DNA from: Nematostella vectensis
Lineage: Eukaryota > Cnidaria > Anthozoa > Actiniaria > Edwardsiidae
Assembly: GCF_932526225.1 (NCBI RefSeq)
Contig: NC_064039.1
Location: 4,849,001-4,913,000 of the forward strand
Length of the DNA stretch: 64,000 nt
Direction of reading: 5' to 3'
Shown here: piece after piece, positions 45,080 to 57,679 of the stretch
Position numbering within the stretch: the first letter of the stretch is position 1
How the letters are laid out: every line of letters starts with the position of its first letter
The notes under the pieces: generated by a model
Told to the model about the DNA's origin: nothing
The model's input: only the letters and a program-made list of their open reading frames with translations
Databases searched by the model: none
Translations under genes and position numbers: made by a program

Positions 45080-48000
45080 TCAGCATTGCCAGAATAGAAG
45101 AATTATTGCCATAGTAACCGCAATGAGTGTAGAGTTTATTTGTGTCACAGCCGATCCAGACGGTGATCCTAAAATGGGACAAAATTATTAAAAATCAAAT
45201 TTTGAATCATTACTGCGTGGAGGATTCCTGGAATCCTGCCCCCAACAAAAATCCACAAATGTACCCCCTGCCATAGATGTCATGAGGTGTCATGACGTGT
45301 CCTTTTTGTACCAATAATAGGGAGAAGCACCATGGTATGGCGAGAGTGGCACTCCTGTGAGAAGTAGGGAGACGAGAGAGTCTGCATAGGCGCGTGTGAA
45401 AACCACAGGGAGCCCAAGCTGACATTTAGTGGTTTTGGGATTTTGTGAGAAATTCTTAATAAAAACACACGAAACTCACTGAGCGGTTAGAAGCGATGTT
45501 TTTAATTACATCCGTGAAGTTTCGTAAAATTCGGTCAACCCTACCTCACTCAACATAGTATATAGGGGTGAACGAATTTTACAAAATTTCACGGATGTAA
45601 TTAAAATCATCACTTTAAACCGCTCGGTGAGTTTCGTGGGTTTTTATTAAGAATTTCTCACTAAACCCAAAAACCAGTAACTGTGAGCTTGGGCTCCCTG
45701 TGGTGAAGACGAGGCCAAGGGGCGGCAAACTTCGCCATTTTGTTAACACTGACCTCGGTTTCAAGCGCGCGTCGCAAAGAGTTCTGCGAAGACATTGGAA
45801 GGTGAATCACCAGGAAATATTACTACATGTACATACGAAGGGTTCAATTTAGAACGAGGTGCTACTCAAGGGGAAATGAAAACAATCCATGAGGGACTTT
45901 CAAAAAACCTAGATCAACTTTTTTAAATTGGATCTACTCACCACAAAGGTTGGATGGCTTATAATTTTCCAACACATCTGGGGACTTGATTATTATGTCA
46001 TTTAACTTCTGAGCTATTTCATCTAGGTAAAAGATTTTTTAATTAACCTCACATCAACAAAGAATATGATAACAGTGGCCAAAAGAATATGCATATAAGG
46101 CATCTTATCCCGTGCAATTTTCATGGTTATAAATGATAATAAATCATCTATCACAAAATAAACAGAATTAAAGCCCCGATGTAAGCGCATAAATGAAGAC
46201 GATTCAGATAGAATATAGATTTACCTCCACCGCCCACAACCCCAAACACGACCTTGGAGCACTTGGCTGCCTTGCCCATGGTCTTCCTGACATACGTAAT
46301 CCGCCAACTTGGTACGTTCAACACGGCTCCAAGCCGAATAGTGAAGTCTTTCCTGATCAGGACATCAAATACAGAATATGGTACAGGTTTCGAGAAAGTA
46401 TGCCACTACCGGGATAGACCAACGCCCCCGTCCCCCACCACCCCCCTTAAAGTTTGATTATTGCTCCCTTAGAGAGCTAGCTTAAACCCGGATGGAAGAG
46501 GTGTCGTTCGAATAGTTTTTGTATTGACGGCGATATTCTGGGGCGGGTTTAGAAATTAGGGCAAGGTCCTTTCCATCCTTTCCATTTTGTCTTGAAATAT
46601 CCTGAATCAACCCCTGATAGTTAGGATGGACCTTTGCTGATGTATTTCCCCTAAATATATGTATTATTATAGCAAAAACAGGAAAGGATTTTGTGTATTT
46701 TCTGAACAGGGATTTCTGTATTGCCTCGCCCTATCGGGAGTGGCAGGGGTACAAACAAAATAAAGCAGCATACATACGTGGAGAAGGGCGATGACTCGTA
46801 GAACTCTAGGCTAAGTTCTGTATAAAGACGTTTGTCTGGCACAATATCGGCACAGCCCAGACGAGGCAGTGTACCCCCCTTAACGTGGACTATCAAACCC
46901 CGACCTACAACTGCACAAGATATCAGGTGATGAGCAAAGCCGTCGACATACAATAACACGTGATATAAGGTGATAAGGAGAGTCGTACAACGGGTAGTAA
47001 CGACATAGCATAACACAAGATATGAGGCAATAAGACCGTATGGTCAGAACGACTCACGCGGCTCGATATGGTATTAATCGATCGTAAAATAAAACTTTCC
47101 CGTACTGCCATTTTAAACTCAAAAAAGTGATTTTGCTGCTATATAAGAAAACACATGATGTAAGAGAAGATGGAGAAACATTATTGTTACGAGAAACTCG
47201 AAACAGCGGTTTATTCCAAAAACGACGATATTTCTTTCTGTCAATGCTGATATCATACCATTTTCAAAACCTAGCAGAGGTGAGTCGATGTCAGTGTAGA
47301 ATCGTGGTCCTGACCCCATGTTGTACCTCTCGTGTTTGGCAGACAAGTCGCCCAACTCACATCGTAATGGGTTTGAACCAGAGCACGTTGCTTTGTAGTT
47401 ACCCTAACGAAAACAAGTGACATTATCTAGCAGGAGAGAAGGGATAGGACAAAAGGTTTGTATCTGGTAAAAAGTAACCAGGAGTATACACTTCTTTAAA
47501 AATGTCAGAGTCGAAGGGGTGGACACAAGTGGAGGGAGGGGCTTTACCCTCGACCTCTAAAAAGTCTTTTCCTATTAAAGAATCGCAAAATCTTAGACTT
47601 TTTAGATAGTTGACTGCATATGGCTACCTCTATAAAATGGGCATTCAGGGGCGAGCCAGGGGGTGGCCTAGGGGACCCTCCCCCCCTTTTAGCAGCCAAA
47701 AATACAGTAAATGTATGAGACATTACCTAAAATACAGGAAAAAATGCCTTGAACTTCCCTTTTGGGCCCTCTCCTGTTAAAAATCCTGGCTACGCCGCTG
47801 GCCTTTCAAGGGCGGTCGCTTAATAAAGGTACCACTGTATACTTTTTCCGCACCCTCCTCTATTCAGCCGTAGCAGGCCATAAAAGATTGGGGGGCACAA
47901 TACAGAAACATTGAGAAAATAATAGGGGCACAGCCATGCCCCTTTTGTTCATTTCCTTTTAATTAAAAAAAATATATATTTTAGGGGGGCACATGCCTCC

Positions 48001-51000
48001 GATGCCCTACCCCCTGCTACGGACCTGCCCTTTCAGACCCAGGTAATACAATTTTTCTCTTCAGTAACACGACGCTTTACCTCCACATCCACATTGTAGG
48101 GATTATAGTGTGGTCCAAGGCTGCTGCACCGGCCATCATCAACAGGCTTCGTCATATCGTCACCCACAGGTTTCTCATGGACATGCCAGTTATGATCGGT
48201 CGTCTACAAATTAAAGCCGCATTGTCATCAGTTTATTTACGGAAACCTCAACCGTCAAAAGACAAAAGAATCTATTAGAATCCGCGCTATAAAACGGGAC
48301 ATCCGCTCTAACTTATCAGTCAAATCCTCGAAGAAACTTCCAAAAGAAACACTGCTTTTAAAATGTTGAAATATTTTCCGCAGTTTCCGTTAAAAATCAT
48401 CGGAGATTGTTACGTAATTGACCGGAAGTAAACTGGTGACAATGCGGCTTTAAGATACAAATATAAAAAAATCAAAACTCATCTTGTACAAAAAATTCTC
48501 GAGGAGTGATCTCGAGGATACCCGGCGTAGGGTAATGGAACTTTAATAGATGACGCAATCCGGGCAAAACGCACCCTGTCTCTTGCAGTTAAAAAAATCA
48601 TTTGCTCGCTTACCAATGAAAGACTGCCTAATGCACCAGTCTTTGAAACCGCAGACAATTGACATACTAATCACACTTTTTAATCAACAGAAGGTAAGCT
48701 TCCCGAGCTGAAACCAATAATTATCGGAACATAACACTCTATTTAATTGTTTGCACTTTGTGTGTATTGCCGCTTAATTTTGTTTTAACCCTCTGAGCTT
48801 TAAATGCCTTTGTTAAAAATGTTACATACCTTTGCACCATCTTTAAGCTTTAGGTCAAGGTAAATCGCAGTGTCTAAAGGAGCGGCGTTTGCTTGTGTGC
48901 TGCGATACTGTGTCTGCCAGTCAAAACAAAAGCTCATTATTTATACGGACATTTACTAATACATACTCCAGTAGCCTCTAAGAGTAAAAATACGACCCAC
49001 ACTACCGTGGCCACCTTGATTGTTTGTTTTTTTAAAAAAGGCAACACTTCAACCTTTATTAGCCAACCGTCGGCATCAGAACATCAAGATAACATAGTAG
49101 TTATGAAGTTCTTATCAATCAAACTCGCATGCTAATTGGCTTTCTTCAAACTGTGTCTTGGGGGTCAAGGCAGCGCGTGGAGCCCGAGCTGAATAAGAAA
49201 TCTCGATTTGTAGTTGAGCTGTTGCAGAATTTCAAGGACAGATCATAAAAATATAAACATACCATCAAGATGTGTCCAATGACTTCTGGTTCAGTGTAAT
49301 TACTGTTTGTCTCCAACTTGTACGTGTCAGGCATATCCAGCTCGATATTGCTACAAACCCAGCGTTTGTTGCCATCTTTTATCAGCTTGTGAATCACCAC
49401 AGATCTCCCTATAGGGCTGTATCGGCCGAATAAAGGAAGGTTGTAGTCCGAGTAATTACCCACGTAGTTATTTCGATTCAAGAAAGAACCAAACTTGCCT
49501 GACAGATCCCCAATTTCATACTGATCATCTGTTCCTGATAGAAGAAATCACGGAGTAAGAAGTATTCTGCATCAGATTAACCAATGCAATTCGCATTGCT
49601 TAAGGTAATTCCCTTGAAATAGTTCTACAACCCAGAATTTTTTTAAACTTGGCATAAACAATATTGAAGTTAAGTGCTTTCAAAAAATGTAATAAAAAAA
49701 ATGGGGGTACCGAACTCGTTTTTACAACAGAGGGGCGTAGAGTTGACGCGTTTTTACTGATCGCGCAAGGAAAAATCCCTACTCTTAGTTTTCAAAAAGA
49801 GTGCCTATAGTCTTTAGAAAATTAAGTTCTGTTTGTCGAGCTGCCAAAATCCGATCTCCTAAACAATAACCCGTAGTAGCTAATTTTCAAAACAAATCAC
49901 ATTTCAAGAGATCTCACTAAAAGACACTGTTTTCGCCACTATTCATACGGTAAAAAAGCGCCATTTTGAACTATTTTTACGGCTTTTAAGATTAAAAAAA
50001 CGAAACTTCTACAACCCAACTTTTTTTCTTCTTTCAGTATATCATTTTTCCGTATATATTTAGCTATTTGAGCAAATAAAAAATGGGGGTAACCGACTTT
50101 GATTTCTGTCAAAGCGATTTTAAGTAAAAAACGCGCGCCTTTTGCTGTGTTTTCTTGTACAACTGTGGCGCGCGCGCACTTAATACCGGAAAATTCGAAC
50201 AAACAGCGCGCGCCACTATGCGCAGAAGGGGTGCGCAGTGCAATTCAAGGGAATTAACTTAAAGTGGAAGTTGATAGTGGTGCTAATTACGAAAGTAAAA
50301 CTGGCAAAGACTATGTTGGTCTTACTGAGTGACAATTATGATGACGACAACAATGGTGTTGATGACGGTGGTGAGGATGATGATAATGGTGATGATGATG
50401 ATGGTGATGGTGATGATGATGGTGATTATGAAGATGTTAAATGATGAAAATGAAATCACCACTCTGTGGTGATTGTGAATACAATGATAGTGAGCACTCG
50501 ACATTGAATCAAACTGGCACTTGACTGCTCAATCCATACCTGTCCCATTAGCTGGACTATTGGCTGGCACAATTCCATAGGGGTTAAGGTGGTCCCCAGC
50601 ATTCTTCAGACTGCATGCCTCGGTCCCTGTGATGCCTTTATAAGATGGATTAGGGTACTCATGAATGTGATAACCCTCAGCTTCACTGCGCAGATTCCTG
50701 ATGTTGATTGCCACATGTGTTGGATCAAATGGTGAGACTTGAGAGAACATGAAACTTCCAGACACCCCATCATTAGCACTGTCCTGAAACTTTGCCTTTG
50801 CTTTTCTCGGAAGAATTTTCAATATGTCTGCACATGCCACTGCTTCGTTAGCTTGGTTATACAGCACCAATAAATGTCCAATGATAGAATCACTGCCAGT
50901 GAGGGGTAGGAACACATCTGTGAATGCTTCCTGAGTGCTAGATAGACCACTAGTTGCTGAAGTGATGTTTATAGAGCCGAGCTTTCCTGATAAATCTCCG

Positions 51001-54000
51001 ATTGCACAACTTGCAGGTGAAGAGGAAGAACACCCTGGGTTCGCTGAGGTCTTAGGGTCATACACTTCACCTGTATTAGCACATCTTTCCTTAGAATCGT
51101 CGTCTGGGATGGGATTTGCCATTATTTTCCAATAAAAACTCTTTAGGGATGTTGAGGTATCAACAAAGAAAAGATTGGTATAGACAAGGGTACCATTGAC
51201 CTCAGAAGTTTGTCTGAAGTACACTGTTCCAGCAACTGGTTTCTTGAATGTTGCAAGTGCAGTAGTTGGCGTGACTTCACTGGTTATAATAGCACAAGCT
51301 TTGAAAACATCTGAAGTCTTCAACACCAAAGTACGTCCAAAGATTCCATGTCGCCCAGTCAGAGGCAGATTTGAGTCATGGAACACAGAGGTCATGTTAT
51401 TACCATCAATTAACCCAAATTTCCCTCTGAGATCACCCACAGCACAAGACTTCTTTTGGGCCGCAGAGCATTGAGCTGTGGCTGTACCATCTGGGTCATA
51501 TAAGTTTCCTAATGCAACTGTGTTGCACGTTGTGGCAGCATTTCCCTTGTAGATAACTGGAAGATCATGAATCTGCCATGACAGAGTTTCATTTACACCT
51601 GTCAGAGCCAGCTTGATATCAGTCAAGGTGTTGGGAGAGCTCTGAGTGAATGTAACTGTCCCTCTTATGCCAGACATGCTAAAGGTTGCTTTGAGTGTTG
51701 TTCCATTTACATGGCATGCTGTCAACAAATAATTTGAAATTATTAATGCTGTGGCAATTCATCTGGTGTGTAGGGGGGGGGGAGGGGAAATCCGCTATAT
51801 TGACTATATGGGGGATGAGGCTTTTTGATAGGGTAGGGTTTCTGACTTTCTCTTTATTTTGTCGTATAAAGGGTCAGGTTTACAGACCCTTGGTGACAGT
51901 GGCGGATCCAGGGGTGGTGACGGGGGTGACATGTCACCTCCCCCCCCCCGCCCTTTTCGGACCAAAAAAGAAAAAGAAAATTGTTAACACAATTTTTTTG
52001 CAAATTGTTAATGGATAAAGATGCGCATGACTTTTATCTATTTAAATATATATTGAGAGCGTTTTCGCTGGCAGAAATTAAGTAAAACACAAGAACCGCC
52101 ACCTGAAGGTACAAGGGTGACATGTCTTTTGCCGATCATGCTGGGCAGACACATTACCCTAATGTCAGGGAACTACTAAAGGTCTTGGCGGTGTTGCCCC
52201 TGGTGAGCATAGAGATGGTTTTCCTGTGTCCGTAGAGTTCATGATGATAGTACGATATTAACAGAGGCTGGCAGATTTAGCAGTCGTTGCTATGAATGTA
52301 GGCATTAGCAGGGGAGTGGAGCACTGGGTGCACATGCCATCAAATATGTTTGAAAAATTATAAGAAAATTACCAATAGGGACTTGGCTGTGCCCTTAATG
52401 TTTCTGTATTGTAACCCCCCACCCCCCCATTATTTCGAGGTGTTCTTTAGCTCTGGATGGCCAAGTAGTGTTGATCGACAGGTTTGTAGATGGCAGCACA
52501 AACACGGCAGATGGCATTATCATCACTTTTCTGAGTGTTTCACCCGTAAAGTCCGAAGTAGGAGGAGCTACTATTTGCTTTTGGTTCTCTGTAATTCCAA
52601 ACTTTAATGAGTAACGCGATTTTCGCAAACAGGGAAAATAAAAGTATTGGTGACAATTTGTTTTAAGAATTTGTAAAATGAAATATATAATTCATTAGAT
52701 CTGAAAAATATTTGCGAAAGAAACTGTACCAAAAATGTCACCCCCCCCCCCTTTTTTAAATCCTAGATCCGCCACTGGGTAATAAACCTTTACCCAAACA
52801 TGAGCTGAGTACCATCCCCCCCCCTAATTATATGATTTTAGAATAAGTGAATCATGGTAGATGCCAAATATCCCATAATTTGTGATAACTTCCTTATTTG
52901 CTCAATAAGAGGAGGCACCATCTGGGATAAACATTTTTTCACATCTATTCTATTTTTAGACAAAATAAGTGCTTTTTCACCACATATAATTTGAGAAGGT
53001 TCATATCCATACTTCCCTCTTAGACAGGCACTACATCTACATATGGGAACCTTGCAAAGGGGGTTATCCAGCAGGCAAGACATTCTTCAGTCAGGTATTT
53101 TTTTAGGGAAGGCTCATATTCAAACAATTACAGTATCTTCTCTGAAATTTCTGAAAGAACTTTTTAAAAACCTGAATGTATGCCATAATACAAAAATATG
53201 CCATAGCTAATTGCATGCTAAATTCTACTTGCATGTTGTAAAAAGCACTTTAATTTAAACCGATTTTAAAATAAACACAGCAAATAAACACCTCATCTCT
53301 ATAAATAAGTTTCCAAGTGGGAATTTAAAAAAATTATTAATCAGATTGCTAGCTCTCATTAATAACAAAAGCCCATGTCATAAGAGTGTAAGAACACAAA
53401 GGAAGTGATGTTTTCATATGTTATTTCAAGCATTAAATTCCTTTGTCCATGTCACGTTTGGCAATCACACATATGAGGTGACTTTAAGCTGCCCGATTTT
53501 GTGTATTATTAAAATAAATGAAATACGGAGACAGTAGTTAATAATATATAGGTTCGAAATATTTCACAATCAGATCTGTCAATAAACGTAAGATTAGACA
53601 GAGGAAAGGGGGATATTGCATATTTGCCATCTTGTTATTTATCATTGTAAAGAACAATCAAACAAACACATATAATTAAGTAAGCTTTCAGAATGAATGC
53701 GCATTTGGCACCTCAATTTCGAGAAAATATTATCTAAGCATAAGTACTATACTAGACTGTAATTTCATAGCCGGAGGGTGTTACATAACATTCGCTATTG
53801 AGGATTTGGCTAATTAGCTTAGATAATTAGCTTCTTTCTAATCAAAATACCACTTTGCACAACTTGTATCATAGGATCAACACATGATTGCGAAATATTA
53901 TCTTGGTTGGCGTATTCTGAGACGATTAAAGGCAAACAGTTTCTCTTATCATTAGTTCACGAGTTATGGAATAGATTTACTTGATAAAGAACATTATTAA

Positions 54001-54069
54001 CAGAAGAGAATGATGTTTCTTACCTGATGAAATTAATAAGACGACCAAAATAAGATCAAGGCCCTTCAT
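45080..54069 (-). CDS. Cu-only SOD-repeat protein, secreted and probably GPI-anchored
   Basis: Ten exons give 776 aa: 54069-54024, 51718-50540, 49534-49263, 48913-48830, 48203-48081, 47403-47259, 46904-46774, 46405-46225, 46022-45942, 45168-45080. A signal peptide (MKGLDLILVVLLISS) is followed by four SOD-like domains at about 16-165, 166-318, 319-475 and 480-645. Domain 3 has YHIHEY, GDHLNP, GRSVVIH and KRWVC; domain 4 has WHVHEK, GPHYNP, GLIVH and RLGC: copper histidines and the active-site Arg are kept. Domains 1 (QIHDLP, GNLYDP, LVLK, FKAC) and 2 (KIMANP, GEVYDP, LVLY, AVAC) have lost them. No domain has zinc-loop histidines, as in Cu-only SOD repeat proteins. The C-terminus ends in a hydrophobic tail (STLIAVTMAIILLFWQC) typical of GPI attachment. 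Likely role: extracellular superoxide disproportionation at the cell surface (inferred). The exon 7/8 junction was chosen for phase 0; another donor there gives a stop. Confidence 0.88.
45403..45703. mobile_element. 301-bp long-inverted-repeat MITE
   Basis: The left arm begins CCACAGGGAGCCCAAGCT and runs more than 120 bp; the right arm is its imperfect complement, ending AGCTTGGGCTCCCTGTGG. The whole element could fold into one hairpin. It lies in intron 9 of the SOD-repeat gene. Confidence 0.88.
47648..47800. mobile_element. 'GTAGCCAGG' MITE-like repeat (copy)
   Basis: GGGGCGAGCCAGGGGGTGGC at the left and TTAAAAATCCTGGCTACGCC at the right, with CAGCCAAAAATACAGTAAAT inside. An almost identical copy is at 58884-59023. 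It lies in intron 5 of the SOD-repeat gene. Confidence 0.8.
47864..48028. repeat. Dispersed 'GTAGCAGG' C-rich repeat copy (reverse)
   Basis: Reads GCCGTAGCAGGCCATAAAAG, GGGGGGCACAATACAGAAACA and closes CCCCCTGCTACGGACC. It is inverted relative to the copies at 5463 and 18577 and lies just left of exon 5 of the SOD-repeat gene. Confidence 0.75.
48211..48453. mobile_element. TTAA-ended MITE, 243 bp (copy 2)
   Basis: Shares both ends (TTAAAGCCGCATTGTCA... and ...TGACAATGCGGCTTTAA) and the interior with 5703-5955, in inverted internal orientation. It is inserted 7 bp from the acceptor of exon 5 of the SOD-repeat gene, so its end supplies part of that intron's 3' region. Confidence 0.85.
49600..50262. 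mobile_element. 663-bp TTAA-ended MITE (copy 2)
   Basis: Same family as 30911-31560 but in the opposite orientation, ending CAATTCAAGGGAATTAACTTAA. It fills most of intron 2 of the SOD-repeat gene. It contains the GCGCGCGCACTTAATACC and ATGGGGGTAACCGACTT blocks seen in the first copy. Confidence 0.92.
50337..50445. repeat. (GAT)n microsatellite
   Basis: Imperfect GATGATGATGGTGATGGTG repeats in intron 2 of the SOD-repeat gene, ending about 95 bp from the end of exon 2. Asp-rich ORFs here are artefacts. Confidence 0.9.
51897..52777. mobile_element. hAT-like non-autonomous element, 881 bp
   Basis: CAGTGGCGGATCCAGGG at the left is mirrored by CCTAGATCCGCCACTG at the right, the CAGNG start being usual for hAT-type ends. 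A C run next to each end and a partial 'GTAGCAGG' repeat (52300-52445) are inside. No transposase ORF and no clear 8-bp duplication were found. It lies in intron 1 of the SOD-repeat gene. Confidence 0.65.
52778..54023. other. Left-over intron 1 sequence of the SOD-repeat gene
   Basis: AT-rich sequence without clear exons. A minus-strand ORF at 52838-53083 (Cys-rich start CLLDNPLCKVPICRCSACLR) is not flanked by good splice sites and resembles no family I recognise; it may be a transposon remnant. Confidence 0.4.
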
Positions 54070-54540
54070 TTCTACTGCTTGGATGCTAACACCTCTGTCA
54101 CCTTTGTCTGTTTGTCAATGACAGCTTACCAGTGAAGCGTAAATTTACGCAAACAGTTTGCAAGAAATTGCCAAGGCGTTCCTCGAAGGAAGTGCCGCTG
54201 ACCCAAAAAAGTGATATAAGCAAGGTGAGAGGGACTGTGCAATTTATCTCTGAACCCAATCCTGTTCTTTAAGAATGACGAAGAGCCCCCCCTCCTACTC
54301 ACTTGTTTCCTAATGCATGAGGACAACCATCAGCACCGCTTAGCTTAGTTCAATAGAAGTGAAGCCAGGATTTCCAGGGGTCGGGGAGTGAGATTGTTGT
54401 ACGCGGCGTTTTTTTTTTTCATCTAACAGATACCTCCCCTTAATGTTTAACAAATCTTACCTTTGTCGTCTTGGTGTGGCCGCTATAATGTGGGTGCTAA
54501 CGGTAGTCCGCTTCCTGAGTTTGAGCTCAGGCGACATTAC

Positions 54541-56124
54541 GCCTAGATACATAACAAGGACACCCAACGACGAAAATTTCACAACCGGCCTAAAATGAGT
54601 TTAGATACCGTTTTTATTTCCTAGATATTTTTATCTGTTCGGATTTGCTTGGCAAAATTACAGCCCCATCCGAAAAATCTAGTTTCTCATCCCGATGCAT
54701 CCGAAACTCCTAGCGATTCTAAGATCCTTAAGCGAAATTTCTAGGTAATGCCCTTTGTATACCCGCTCCCGAAAATACTAGGGTTCCTTTTTTAAAGCAT
54801 GTTGGACGTAAAAATCTCCCGAAAATCATAGGAGATATATCGTTTATACGAGAGTGCTAGGGCTACGAAAACTTCACATATTTAAATAAAAAATAAATGA
54901 AAAATCTTTGAACAATGGGACCTTTTAACACGTACACTTACAGTGCGTTAATGCTTTTTAAAATATCATATCTGTTAATGCTGATCGTTCGGGTTCACTG
55001 TATTGCTGACAGGGTGTAACTGTGGAGTGGGTGGCTAATTATTTTGCTCGAATTTTTTTCCGGACGGTTTGGTTGCTCAAGGATGTGATTGCCAGCCTTG
55101 CTTTTTTTTGCCCGGTATTTTTTTGGGGGAATTAGCCCCCCCCCCCCCCCCCCCCCCCATATGAAGAAAACGTTGTCGTTTTGAGGGACTGGTACCGGGA
55201 AATCTTTTCTTCTCAGATACTTTCTCCATTGACCAAAGATGTACAGTCGCTGTTTTTCTCTTCTGGTTACAAGTCATAAAGTTTACGAAGCACCTGCGGT
55301 ACGGAAATCTTAAAAATGACAAGAATCATGCAGTTTTTCCAAATAAGGAACATATTAGTTACATTATATGGAATTGGCCGCTTTGGCAAAAACGACAATT
55401 TTTAGCTAAATTTTCTCGATATGCATCAACTATCAAACTTTCCGTACTCAACGAGACTATGAACCTTTTTTTAGAGAGCTATCGTCATCTGACTGAGGTC
55501 CTTTGGGATGTTGCGCTCAGAAAGAGTAAGTACGCAGCTGCTTTGTCTCTTATTATCTTTGTTCTACAAAGGAGTTCTTCTGCCTCTATTCTTCTCGTTC
55601 TTTGTGTCGAGGTGCGGATATCGCCCATTTGCCCAATCAAATTGCAGCTTGTAAGAACTGCGTAGTGACCCCTCAGAAATGGAACCATGAAACGATTATT
55701 TTCGTTTTTGAAAACCGGATTGGAAAAACGTCAGTTTCAGACGCGGTACGCCTTACTGAATTATGCAGGACTGGCGCAGTTCCTGATAAACAATATAATA
55801 TGACCTACAACTACGTAGCCGAGTTTCACAATGTTGTGCACGCAGCATAAATGAGATAAGAGCAATGCTTGCCTGTTTTGAATAACAAAAGGTTTCATCA
55901 TCAGAACGAGTCGGAGCAGCAATTCATGCTGCGTGCGCGACATTGTGAACCTCCTTTATTTAGAACTGCGTATAATAAAAAAAACTGACAAATAAACTAC
56001 GTCCCTTATCCGTAAAAAAGGGTCTGGCTTGTCTCGGTTTGTCCACGATAAAATCACTTGCAAAAATCAAACTTATCTGTTATATCTGATAACAGAAGGG
56101 GAAGAGCAGGTGTCGCCAGCCCCC

Positions 56125-56155
<31 letters not shown>

Positions 56156-57294
56156 ACACACACGCACACTCACACACACTTCTCTCAGCGAACGTTTCTT
56201 TATATATGAAAATTATTCGAAACCAAAGAATTTCTAGCGATACAAATTTGCTAAACAGTTTAAAATCCCGTGCATAAAAACTAGGTCGCCCACCGCGTTC
56301 TTATAAACAGCGCAGAATTCGAAACCACCACCCACCCCTCCCACTGAAACCACCACCCCTCCCAAGAAGTAAGTAATCGAGAAACAAAAACCAACCCCGC
56401 TTATGCTCCCAACGATTAACGAAATCCGAGGACGACAAACTAGACATCTCATATTCTCCGAAAAGTATAGGTAATTGTGGTGACAAAAGCAACTCCGAAA
56501 AACATAGGTGATCCAGCTCTCTTCCCGAGAAACATAAGTGATCTAGAAATACAAATTCCGAAAAAAGTAGACATTTCTAGGCCGACCCCGAAATCCGTAG
56601 GTGACCTTGCTTCCCGATATTTGACCGAAAATGGTCGTTGGGTGCTCTTGACATTACTCCCGATAAATGGTCTAAAAATCTTTCCGAAGTTTCTCCAAAA
56701 AATGTCTAAAAATCCCGAATTTGTCTCTAAAAATCACGATTTCTTTCCCAAAAAGCGTGTAAAATCTCGAATTTTCTTATATTTTTGTTTCTATAAATGT
56801 GCTATTCCTCCCTTAATTATAAAAAAATATAATTATTTAGGTTGTGTTTTTTTATTGTGTATGTATAAATGCGCAATTCAGCATTATTCGCATCGAAAGA
56901 AATAACTTTCCACGATTTACACTTTTTACAAACTTCTACAATTATACGATTATACGATTATATATTATTACGATTTATACTTTTTACAAGCTTCTACCGG
57001 TAAAGCAAAGAAGCCAACAAGGCATTCTGGGAATATGGCCGCAGAGACCGGTACTTTTTGTGGACAGTGACTAAATAGCCAAGCAAAGTTACTGACGTTA
57101 TTGATTATCGGTTTAGTTGAAAAAATCACATTTCTACCGGCAGTATTCGGTAGGAATTTTGCCTAAAATTCCTAAAACCCTAAATAATTTCCTTAAAATC
57201 CTGAAATTTTCCTAAAATCTTTAGATTTTCTAAAAATCCCGTTTGACTCTAAAAATACTAAAAAAAAATCGGAATTATGTATCTAGACCTAGGC
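54541..57294. mobile_element. Possible 2.75-kb element with weak inverted ends
   Basis: The left end GCCTAGATACATAAC and the right end TTATGTATCTAGACCTAGGC are approximate complements. Next to each end are many short repeats of the type CCGAAAA(A/T)...TAG (left) and CCTAAAAT/CTAAAAAT (right, also at 56490-56780), resembling sub-terminal repeats of DNA transposons. A C run (55135-55160) and a C run plus CA repeat (56120-56168) are inside. No transposase was recognised. Confidence 0.35.
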
Positions 57295-57679
57295 GACATC
57301 AAGACAAACAACGAGCTCATTTTGTCGCTAAAGGCGTGGCTAAACTAGAGATTTGTAGAACAGAGCGGTCCTAAGTGAGACTGCTGCAATGCAAAGAGTT
57401 TCTTTAAGTTTGCATCGATTTTGTGTTTAAAGCTAAACACAAAATTTTGAAATATCTGGATACAAAACGAACATTTTGATGTCATTTTAAGTAAGCCCCC
57501 CCCCCCCCCTTTTATGCGAAAAAGTTATGGCTGACCCCTCCTTATCTTGGTAACATGCCCCCCTCTGGTTTTACAGCCCCCCCTGATAAGTATTGCACAG
57601 TCCCTAAGGGGGGGGACGCCTAATTGGGGAAAAAGAAGAGAAAGAAAGGGGGCTACGCTAGAGAATGCTCAAACCTAAA

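Noticed and set aside
46193..46417. Plus-strand ORFs at SOD-gene exon 8
   Set aside because: They are the antisense of an exon whose minus-strand reading joins in phase with both neighbours.
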